Source of the DNA: Centroberyx gerrardi
Lineage: Eukaryota; Chordata; Actinopteri; Beryciformes; Berycidae
NCBI RefSeq assembly: GCF_048128805.1
Contig: NC_135997.1
Coordinates: 2,453,185-2,517,184 of the forward strand
DNA: 64,000 nucleotides
Reading direction: 5' to 3'
In this document: piece after piece, positions 55,433-64,000 of the stretch
Position numbering within the stretch: position 1 is the first letter of the stretch
How the letters are laid out: the number at the start of each line of letters is the position of its first letter
Program-made: the position numbers and the translations under genes
The notes under the pieces: generated by a model
What the model saw: only the letters and a program-made list of their open reading frames with translations
What the model was told of the DNA's origin: nothing
Databases searched by the model: none

Positions 55433-56080
55433 CTTTAACAGGAGAAACGCCCTCTGGTCTGACGACGCGAGAGACAGAACGGATTCGAAGTATTCCTCCT
55501 CTTCCCTGGAGTTGGAAATCTCACGGCGTGTAACGTCCAGTGTAACGTCACACTGAAAATTCAGGCTCCTCTAGATGTGCGGGTGTTTCCTGCGGCGGTG
55601 AAGCTGCAGGGAGAAACACTTGTCGGAGTGTCAAAGTGTAAAAAATGTGTTGAAAGCAGCGGCGGCCTCCTGCGCTGTGTGTGTCGGGCGGACAGATGGC
55701 AGATCCAGGTCCTGTTGGAGCTTCTACTGCTGCGCTGTGGAGCTGCAGATGGGCTGCTGCTGGGCCATCGGTTCAACTCACACTTGTTGCACGTTAACAA
55801 GTCAGTCGTCTCACTCCTCTCACTCTGTCAGGCTGTGTGTCGGTCAGGCTGTGTGGGTCCTCCTGGGCGGCAGGTCCTCAAAAGGGAGCCAGAGGGGTGG
55901 GGTGGGGGGTGGGGGGGGATTAGCCCCAAGCGCTGTGTAAGCAGCACGCTTATTTGTCATCCTCTTAATCTTTACTGTTCATCTACTGGATCAATCAGTC
56001 ACATTGCCAGAACATGGGTGCCGCCTGGACAGGAATCCTCACGGTGTCTACAAACTGAGCAGAAACGAAATTAAAAAAAA
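55433..56080 (-). promoter_or_regulatory. nr2e3: nr2e3 upstream region
   Basis: GC-balanced unique DNA upstream of the start, with TTTTCAG at about 55,554-55,560 as a possible acceptor for a non-coding or alternative 5' exon, and GGATTA (55,917-55,922), the CRX/OTX core, embedded after a G-run. Transcription start unknown. The frames up to 165 codons on the + strand are antisense noise. Confidence 0.35.
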
Positions 56081-56149
56081 ATACAGATGAAACCCCGTCC
56101 AGGAGCTGTAACTTTAGACCGGTTTCCATGCGGCTCCCCCCTCTGTCTG

Positions 56150-56620
56150 CCCTGTCCGTCAGTCAGCGGGCCTCTTCAGTGTCTGCGGCTAAAGGGACGA
56201 TTACATGAGCCGCAGCATTATTATATTTACCAGCTCCTTCCATTTGCATTGCCCTCTTTTCCCCCCTTTGCCTCCGAACCCCAGCTCTATTTCCCCCTGT
56301 ATATTTGATCTGCGTGATTGCCTCCTCTTCATAATGACTCCCAGTGTTTGCTGAGGAACTGCCTATTAACTCCCATTTGCCTCTTTTTGACAAACTAGAG
56401 ATCATCCGCTTCCCTCTGGCTGCCGGGAGAAAAGGTCACCGGGAGAATAATAGAATTTTGAATGGCCGGTGTTTTGGCCGGTGCTAATTTTGCTCATTCA
56501 CGAGGATCCCCATGCATTATGAAGGAGCCGGAGTCACCACACATGGGGCCATTACAGCAGCATTTACATAGGCAGCAATATTGAGCTGCAGCCACAGGAG
56601 TCCCAATCACATGTGAGAAA
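56150..56620. other. CNE-like block upstream of nr2e3
   Basis: Repeat-free and balanced, with GACGATTACATGAGCC, GCAGCATTATTATATTTACC, CCATGCATTATGAAGG and AATATTGAGCTGC text. It looks like an enhancer conserved between fish. Not tested. Confidence 0.4.
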
Positions 56621-56629
56621 TGTCTTTGA

Positions 56630-58040
56630 GTTCTGAGTTTAAAGTCAGAATTCTGAGAATAAAGTCATAAATAAAATAAAAAATCTAAATACATTTTTCA
56701 CTTGTGGCCCTAATCCTCTTCTGTAAGATTCAGATTCAGAAAAAAGCTTTATTGGCAGGAATCAGGTAGCATTGAGTGTGATGGTCGGAAAGGCAATAGC
56801 AGGAAAATTTGGGGATAAATGAAATATACTTTACTTTATTGGGACGATGAAAATAGAATTAACACTAGAGAGGGCCGGTGGATTTAGGGGTCTAAACAAA
56901 GTTAGTGCTTTATAAATATTATTTCCTTGCATGATTTTGAGATCCAGCAGCAGCTGGTTTGTGCAGAAATTGGGTTTAGGAAAAGTCACAGAGGAACGTT
57001 GCGATATTTCAACTCTAAGATTCAAAGCGGCCGTCACGCGACCGCGGCTCGGCCTCTCTGGTGTTCATGGAAAGTTGATGTGATTTCAACTTTTGTTTCT
57101 GCACACACAGTTGAGCGGTTCGACTGAATGATCTGGATCTGAAACAGACGCGCAGCAAACGTTTCTGTGTTTTCTTCCACTTGGCACAGGAGACATCTGA
57201 CATCTGTGGTTTGGCATCTGCAGTGACTCTTTGTTGTCTGTTTGTCTGTTTGTCTGTTTGTGTAACTGCTGTGTGCCTGTTCATAACTCTGATAACATCT
57301 CATCTGACTGGACACTCAAACACTTTCATTCAACTCAGATGATTAGATTAGATTTGTATTGGTCTCCGTAGAGAAATGTATATTGTGCCATAAAAAAATG
57401 CTGCTCACACTTCATTAAACAACATTAAACACACACACAGGCACATATATCACACATACCATATATCATATAATGTATTTTTCTCTGGAGTATGAAACAG
57501 AATCAAAACATGGCAATGCAGCGTGTTTAATCAATTCACGGTGAATGATTGGTTCTTTTTTCAAATCTTTAAATTGGAAGAAATATTTGAACTGAGGATA
57601 CCAAAGTGCCATTCGCACCCCGAACCCGTTCACACCAATTCCCCCGCGAAACTCTTAAGTACAAAATTTGCTTGGAGAGCATAAATTAATGTCGATGTCA
57701 GCAAGATCCAGATCCACAAAAACAAGGCAAAAAAAAACATAATTGGAAAAACAAAGTGGAGAGCAGTTAAGTAGATTAGAGCTTGGCCACATTTTGTCTG
57801 CAGAAGACGGGGGGGAAGAAGCAGAATTAGCTCAAAAGATTAAAAGAGCAGTGAAGACACATATGGAGGCTACTCTCTTCATCCCTGGTCACTGTACTGT
57901 TGACCCCTGCAAGGTTTACCACTAATTATCTTCACAGGTCAACAGTCTGCATGTGGATTTACCTAATTAGAGACTTATTCTGTGATGTGTCACCGATACG
58001 GAGTCATGTTTGTTGATGAAAAGTGTCAAGACAAACACTG
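56630..58040. other. Intergenic, no gene seen
   Basis: Short retroposon-type tail (AAAAAAGCTTTATTGGCAGG) at about 56,738. (TGTTTGTC)n at about 57,236-57,262. A clean stretch at 57,590-57,720 might be conserved. No coding signal. Confidence 0.45.
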
Positions 58041-58041
58041 A

Positions 58042-58410
58042 TTTTTTTTTTTTTTTTTTGGCATTTCTGCTTTATTAGACAGTCACAGTAGAGACGACAG
58101 AGCAGAGAGAGGGGTGACGTGGAGCAAAGGGAACAGACCAGATTCAAACCCGTGCCGCTGCGATTAGGACTGAGCCTTAATGGTACGCAAGGGTGCCATA
58201 AGGGGGTGGGGGTGGGGGTGGGGGTGGGGTGGGGGGGGGTATACCATATATGATTCAGGGGGCCCCCAGAAATGCAGGGGGACTGTAACATGCCAGGGAT
58301 TACAGATTTTTATTGTTTCGGTTTTAATTAATATTATGATGTTGTAAATTTGTTTAAAATGTGCTTCTGTCAGGGGGACGCTCTCCACCGGTTGAGCCAC
58401 CAAGGTGCCT
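58042..58410 (-). mobile_element. tRNA-derived SINE, minus strand, with insertion
   Basis: Read on the minus strand: TTGGTGGCTCAACCGGTGGAG (A-box region, 58,380-58,400), GGGTTTGAATCTGGT (B box, 58,151-58,137), then a body and ...CTAATAAAGCAGAAATGCC ending in poly-A (58,059-58,042). Roughly 58,185-58,370, including a G-rich tract, separates the A box from the B box, so the copy has taken up a second piece of DNA. Confidence 0.7.
58202..58241 (+). repeat. (GGGGGT)n G-rich tract
   Basis: Six runs of four or more G separated by single T. It meets the usual G-quadruplex pattern on the + strand. Confidence 0.85.
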
Positions 58411-58419
58411 GAAGCCAAA

Positions 58420-59100
58420 CACTGATAATAACAAACAAAACATTTCAAATTGAGAGCAAAAGTATTTTCATATAGCAAAGAAAACGTTTTGCCCTTGAGA
58501 TAATTCCTTTTTCTTTTCTTTCAAAAATGTTTTGTCTGGTTAGGGTTAGTCTGTCTGTCTAACCCTCTGTCCAGTGTGAAAATACAACCCTAACCCTATG
58601 TGACATAAATCTAAAATGAAGTGCAGATGAAGTGATTCCTTGTTCATTTGCAATGAAAATAATTTTTCTCTCAATTTGAAATGTTTCATTTGTTATTATT
58701 ATTGATAGTTTTACATAGCACTGGTCTGATTGTTGTCATCGGTGTCGGCTCTGTCTAATTAAACTCCCTGCAGCCCCAGTAAACTGGAGGAACTGGATCC
58801 CACTGGAAACAACATGCAGGTGAAGTGCATTGCGAGGCACCAAATGCCAGTTATAACAGCATTATTATGTATGTATATGCATTATTATGTATATACACAA
58901 TTCATGCTGTATTAATATAGCATTTATGAGTATCAATGTATCGTAAATACGTAGATGGAGAATAAGCCCTTCACAGTGTTCTTATATTATGTTAATTCAA
59001 ACAATGAGATAAACTTAGAAGGAAACTACTGGAGCTACTAGCAGCGTTTGTTAAACTGACAGGTTGGGCTGCTGGGTCCAGAGGGAAGTCAGAGACGAGG
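58420..59100. other. Intergenic, no gene seen
   Basis: GGTTAGGGTTAG (about 58,541) and CAACCCTAACCCTA (about 58,585) are short telomere-like pieces. TATGTATATGCATTATTATG repeats twice at about 58,866-58,900. No gene. Confidence 0.45.
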
Positions 59101-59179
59101 GTAAGATGATCCGCAACTCCCAACAAAATGTTCCACCACTTATGGAATTTCAATACTTATTTATTTTGCAGAGCAATGT

Positions 59180-59224
59180 AACCCTAACCCTAACCCTAAG
59201 CCTAACCCTAACCCATAACCATAA
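59180..59224. repeat. Interstitial telomere-like (CCCTAA)n
   Basis: Several CCCTAA repeats with two variant units (AAGCCTAACC and CATAACC). This is the vertebrate telomere repeat, C-rich strand. Length about 45 bp. Confidence 0.9.
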
Positions 59225-59292
59225 CCCAACCAGGAAACCCTGTGCCTAAACCCAACCACCTGGTTTCTTCTGGACCATGATCTGAGCCTTAA

Positions 59293-59734
59293 AGGTCCCA
59301 TATTCTAGACTTTCCACTGTTTTATTTTATGTCTTGTCCATTCAAAGCTGTTTGTGTGGTGTCATCTACCAAAAACACTCTCAATCCATTTTTACACAAC
59401 CGTTTCAAGAGTGAAACGTGAGACGCCGCAGCCCGGCGGCGACAGGTAGGGAAAACTCTCCGGTAATAAACAATGACAACCGCTCAACCGCTTTGAAAAA
59501 AACACTTTGTTAGTCTATTATTTCTTACAAAAATGATAATGAGCGAACCTTTGTGACGCCACAAAGTTACGGAAGTCCAAACGGCTCGTTTAGAGGCTCG
59601 CTTTTCTAATATGGATTGTGTGGATTTAGTTGGCGACCGTGCGTTTTGATACTTTCACCATGTTTAGATAGACCATCCAACTCCTTTATCATCACAGAGG
59701 CAAGGGGAGTCCTGTTTTACACCATATGGGACCT
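59293..59734. mobile_element. TTAA-flanked MITE, AGGTCCCATAT ends
   Basis: AGGTCCCATAT at the left, ATATGGGACCT at the right, perfect inverses. TTAA at 59,289-59,292 and 59,735-59,738. Well-known fish repeat text. Nested in 59,104-60,069. Confidence 0.92.
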
Positions 59735-60074
59735 TTAATCTTAAGCCTCACATACACGTCAAGATACATAACACCCAGACAGCCTACAGGGCAATAAGCC
59801 GAGCTTAAAATGTCCATCTTTATGACATTAGATAATCGGTAGCACAAAAATAAAATGTACAAAGGTGTACAAAACACCTCACCCCACCGTTCACACAGGA
59901 GGGAGAACTTTGAGTGACAGGTGTCTGACCCTCTATCCAGCTGCCAGCTCGACTGAACTTATCTAACCTGAACCTATTGCTCTGCAAATTACAGAAACAT
60001 TCATTTTTCAATTTTTCATTTTCAATTCCATAAGTGGTGGACCATTTAGTTGGGAGTTGCAGACCGTCTTACAC

Positions 60075-60915
60075 ATGAATAAAATAAACTTATTTTGTTG
60101 TTTACAAGAAATACAAATATGATCAAACAGCCTCTAAATATAGTTAAACTCATGTTTAGCTGAGACTCTCAGTCAATAACTGTGAATGAAAAACATATCA
60201 AAATATGTATAATAGGGATTTTTTTTTTGAAATCCTCCATTTACTTAACGTTTGGTAATAAGGATTGGGGTTATAATAAAGTGTTTGCTAACTTCCATAG
60301 CTGACATTATTTGAGTAAATAATACGCATGATTTCAATAAATAATAAAGCAATATTGCTGACATTTATGAGCTCCTGTTGCTCATAAGATATTAAAAGGC
60401 ACCATAAGCACATGATAATCATGGCTGCATAATACATGGAGGAAAGGCTCATCCTCTGCTCACAGGTTCACATCCAGAGAAACAGAAATAAAGATCTGAG
60501 GTTCGCTGCGTTCACAACAAAAAACACTGTGAAGACTGGCAAGACTGGCAAGAATTAACTGTGTAATGCTAACAAGTGATATTGTCCTTTTATTGAATAT
60601 CAGATATCATCACCTCTGATATGATGCAGGTTGCTCCTGAAAAACAGGCTGGAAATTTCATTTCATTTGCACGTTTTATTTTTTCATTTAATTGTTCAGT
60701 TTACCTAAATGAATTCTTCATTTAAAGAATGTTTCAACAGTAATGTTTCCCAGAGTTTCTCTACCATTGAACAGGTGTGTGGTGGGTCACTCTGCCTTAA
60801 AGCAATATTCCACTTAGCTTTAACATGGGGGTTATTCAGCACTCGACTCACCAAGATGTGATGCAGCTGGATGAGTTGCAGCGGATTTTTATTTCCCATT
60901 CATTTGAATGAAAAC
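60075..60915. other. Intergenic, no gene seen
   Basis: AT-rich DNA. 60,300-60,460 is without repeats. No coding signal. Confidence 0.5.
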
Positions 60916-60949
60916 TGACATTTAGGACGCTCTGCTGCAGGGCACTCTG

Positions 60950-61940
60950 CGCAAGGATGCTCTGGCGCAGGACGCTCTGATGCTCTGATGCAGGATGCTC
61001 TGATGCTCTGACGCAGGATGCTCTGATGCTCTGATGCAGGACGCTCTGAGGCAAGACGCTCTGATGCAGGACGCTCTGATGCAGGACGCTCTGATGCTCT
61101 GGCGCAGGACGCTCTGATGCAGGACGCTCTGATGCAGGACGCTCTGATGCTCTGGCGCAGGACGCTCTGATGCAGGACGCTCTGATGCAGGACGCTCTGA
61201 TGCACTGATGCAGGATGCTCTGATGCAGGACGCTCTGATGCAGGACGCTCTGATGCAGGACGCTCTGATGCAGGATGCTCTGATGCAGGATGCTCTGATG
61301 CAGGACGCTCTGATGCAGGATGCTCTGACGCTCTGATGCAGGACGCTCTGATGCAGGACGCTCTGATGCACTGATGCAGGACGCTCCGATGCACTGATGC
61401 AGGACGCTCTGATGCACTGATGCAGGACGCTCTGATGCACTGATGCAGGATGCTCTGATGCAGGATGCTCTGATGCAGGACGCTCTGATGCAGGACGCTC
61501 TGATGCAGGATGCTCTGATGCACTGATGCAGGACGCTCTGATGCAGGACGCTCTGATGCAGGACGCTCTGATGCAGGATGCTCTGATGCAGGATGCTCTG
61601 ATGCAGGACGCTCTGATGCAGGATGCTCTGATGCAGGATGCTCTGATGCACTGATGCAGGATGCTCTGATGCACTGATGCAGGACGCTCTGATGCAGGAC
61701 GCTCTGATGCAGGATGCTCTGATGCAGGACGCTCTGATGCAGGATGCTCTGATGCAGGATGCTCTGATGCTCTGATGCAGGACGCTCTGATGCAGGACGC
61801 TCTGATGCACTGATGCAGGATGCTCTGATGCAGGACGCTCTGCGCAAGGACGCTCTGACAGTCTGCCGCAGGACGCTCTGCGCAAGGACGCTCTGACAGT
61901 CTGCCGCAGGACGCTCTGCCACAGGACAATCTGACGCAGG
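60950..61940. repeat. Minisatellite, 15-bp unit GATGCAGGAYGCTCT
   Basis: About one kilobase of head-to-tail GATGCAGGACGCTCT / GATGCAGGATGCTCT units with inserted short variants (GATGCACT, GATGCTCT, CTGCGCAAGGACGCTCT at the right edge, CTCTGGCGCAGGACG at the left). Since 15 is a multiple of three and the unit has no stop on the minus strand, all three minus frames stay open for 340-430 codons (SVLHQ, ERPAS, RASCI pentapeptides). I do not call a gene. Confidence 0.95.
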
Positions 61941-61999
61941 ATGATATTTTCGACACCTGTATGGTGGATATCTCCTTTTGAAATGAAACTCTTCACATA

Positions 62000-62440
62000 T
62001 AGGAGGGAAATACAAATCACTAGACAACGGCTGCAGCTTTTTGGACAAAGGATTGGCAAAAATGTTGAATTGGACAGACTGTATATACGGCTGGTTTAAC
62101 GTCATTTCCGGAAAATGACAACAGAGGAATGGCCAGTGTTGTGTGAATGGCAGCATTACGTTAAAAAAGCAGAAAGGCGTGTCTTGTGTGAACAACAGAA
62201 GCTGCTGCCTTTACCGGCAAAATTAAAACGGCTATTTAACAGGTTTCATGTGTGAAAGGTTCTTTACATGTAAACAGTAGGGATTATAGAGCAGTGGATC
62301 CTTCAAGGTAACAGATGAACATTTTAGATTTTCTCCCCGTTGTGTTTTCACCTTATTGAACCAGGCTGCTGCTGTAAAGTGACACCTGCCATATGAGCGT
62401 GATGGGATGAAGGTGTTGATCCGCTCTATGTTTAGAAGAT
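62000..62440. other. Intergenic flank of the minisatellite
   Basis: Unique-looking DNA, no gene recognised. The minus-strand frames that enter the minisatellite start here without a domain. Confidence 0.4.
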
Positions 62441-62449
62441 GACACACAC

Positions 62450-62650
62450 TGTGGCTGTTGTTCAGATGTTAGCCGGGCCAATCACGGCATTATAACAGTT
62501 TACATAATAAGCCGCTGCGGTGCAGAACGACGGCATCGAGACGAGTTTTAAGCGAAGACTTGCTTACATGAGCAGGCCATAGATTATGCCAAGACAAATA
62601 GATTAGCATGGGAGCAGCCTAATATTGGAATTCAAAGAATGATTAGAGGA
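62450..62650. other. CNE-like block
   Basis: Balanced, repeat-free DNA (CCAATCACGGCATTATAACA, TTACATAATAAGCCGC, CATAGATTATGCC, AATAGATTAGCATGGG). It looks regulatory. Not tested. Confidence 0.35.
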
Positions 62651-62659
62651 ACAGAGTTA

Positions 62660-63790
62660 TGTAGTGACATTAATGACTCTCAGTTCACATGGGACTTGTC
62701 TTTGACCACAGCTATGACTAGAAGGCACTCGGTAGAATTGATGAACGATTCTCCAGCTCACACAGCTGCGGCCTCCGTGACGCTTTACGTTTGTCCTGCG
62801 GGTTTGATTTTCTGATAAAATATCACATGAATGCAACACTGTTGTGGTGTTTTATCGACTGTGACTCCACTGCTCTCCGCTCCTGCAGCAGCCCGACTGA
62901 AACACCTTCAGCAGTAAATTCCTACTAGAACGACTCTTGGAGCTCGTTGCTTGTTGCTCCATTTGAGAGAAATTGGGAAATGTGAGCAGAAATAAGCCTT
63001 TAAAACCCTAAAACTCAACCAAGTATTGGTTCAACTCCACACTTTGTAGTCAGACCCACTGCCGGTTCCTCAGCCAGTTCAGTTCAGGTCGGTTCAGTTC
63101 GGTTCAGTCAGACTGTTGAAGGAAAGCAGCCGGTGGTTTTGGAGCAGTGCACCCAAAATGAATTCAAGAGCAGCTCAAGAATGCATCATTTTTGCTCTTA
63201 CATATGGAGTAATGTGCTGGTGTTTTATTTTAAGCAAACTGTTTTTTTTGTTTTTTTTATAAAACTTTTTATTGCTGTAAAAATTATAACATCATACCAC
63301 GTACGTACATAACATGTTTTTTTTTCCTTTTAAACAAGCCAAACCTCCCGCTCCACCCCTGTCCCACCAGACAAGAGAAAAATAAAAACCTACAGCAGAA
63401 TTGGAATTGAATTGGAATTTCAGGAAGAATTTTTATTCAATGAAATTCTGTCATTCTGTGTTTTTTTGTTTTCTCTCACCACATATCTGAGATTACACAT
63501 AGTGTTATACAGTATATTATCAATACTGAATATCATAAAATGTTAAATGTTATGCAGTCAAATTTTAATCCATATTGCTTCATTTTTAGGCCTCGGTTTT
63601 AAATATTATGAATATTGAAATAATCCCAAATGCCCTCATCACTTTTTCCAAACTTGACTACAAGAAAAACAATCAAAGAAACTACAATGACCATCATCCT
63701 CTACTGTACTCTACTGTCACACCTGCTGTTCCTCCAGGACAGAACATCACCTCATTACATCACTCAGTAACCTGCTGCCATATGAAAGAG
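62660..63790. other. Intergenic, no gene seen
   Basis: T-rich tracts at about 63,240-63,260 and 63,318-63,330. (GGTTCAGTTC)n-like repeats at about 63,075-63,106. No coding signal. Confidence 0.5.
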
Positions 63791-63807
63791 GATAAAAGAA
63801 TGTGCAC

Positions 63808-63953
63808 ACACACACACACACACACGGAGGAGAGTGTTACCATGGATCATGAAGGGAACTGGGGGGGGGGGGGGGGGTTGGGGGGGGGCTTAAATCTGAT
63901 CTGACCAGTGCTGACGATGGCAGTGTGGCTGCGTCCTCACATCAGTCCTGTAT

Positions 63954-63990
<37 letters not shown>
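63808..63990. repeat. (CA)n, G-run and (TG)n microsatellites
   Basis: (CA)n at about 63,808-63,825, a G-run at 63,860-63,888 with one TT, and (TG)n at 63,956-63,987. Confidence 0.9.
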
Positions 63991-64000
63991 ATAACAGTGT

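Larger units (their letters stand above)
59104..60069. mobile_element. Element with ~45-bp inverted ends, TA flanks
   Basis: AGATGATCCGCAACTCCCAA and CCACCACTTATGGAATTTCAA at the left are mirrored by TTCCATAAGTGGTGG and TTGGGAGTTGCAGACCGTCT at the right. TA flanks at 59,102-59,103 and 60,070-60,071 suggest a Tc1/mariner-type non-autonomous element. It contains the telomere-like tract and a nested TTAA element. Confidence 0.8.

Noticed and set aside
60950..61940. Possible CRISPR array
   Set aside because: Units abut without unique spacers and the DNA is vertebrate; it is a minisatellite.
60848..62195. Three overlapping minus-strand frames of 344, 403 and 431 codons
   Set aside because: They exist because the 15-bp minisatellite unit has no stop in any minus frame. 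All three frames are open at once, no domain is present, and the non-repeat ends look random.

Overview
The window is nuclear DNA from a teleost fish, most likely a compact percomorph-type genome. The evidence is intron-split vertebrate genes with GT-AG splice sites, fish-type TTAA- and 8-bp-TSD MITEs, tRNA-derived SINE pieces, LINE-type tails, and abundant (CA)n, (CT)n and (GATT)n microsatellites. Three protein-coding genes can be supported. All other long reading frames come from low-complexity DNA, minisatellite DNA or mobile elements.

Layout. 1-19.8 kb holds no recognisable gene. It contains two CpG-rich patches, several repeat-free stretches that look like conserved non-coding elements (CNEs), microsatellites, and mobile elements, including one nested pile at 6.8-8.5 kb. 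19.8-26.1 kb is islr2 on the + strand: a putative non-coding first exon, a 2.1-kb intron with local duplications, one 710-codon coding exon, and a 3' UTR that carries a transposon. 28.1-42.0 kb is stra6 on the - strand, for which I reconstructed 17 coding exons (669 aa); its introns are full of MITEs. 42.1-49.5 kb is intergenic with further repeats and one CNE-like block. 49.6-55.4 kb is nr2e3 on the - strand, with 8 coding exons (432 aa), one of which uses a GC splice donor. 55.5-64 kb is again without genes: CNE-like blocks, a SINE, nested inverted-repeat elements with an interstitial telomere-like tract, and a 1-kb minisatellite of 15-bp units.

Relations between the genes. islr2 and stra6 are convergent (tail to tail), as in the mammalian ISLR2-STRA6 neighbourhood known to me. 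The 3' end of nr2e3 faces the 5' end of stra6. STRA6 is the membrane receptor that takes up retinol from retinol-binding protein, and NR2E3 is the photoreceptor-specific orphan nuclear receptor, so two eye-related genes are neighbours here. ISLR2 (Linx) is a neuronal LRR-Ig membrane protein.

The most unusual observations are: a duplicated splice-acceptor/start-codon module just upstream of the islr2 coding exon; three minimal upstream reading frames in its putative leader, two of them AUG directly followed by a stop; the GC-AG intron inside the nr2e3 DNA-binding domain; transposons dated by their empty sites and target duplications inside the window; and MITEs that end within about 30 bp of splice donors. 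I made all exon boundaries by reading splice sites and codon phase by eye; no alignment or search was run.
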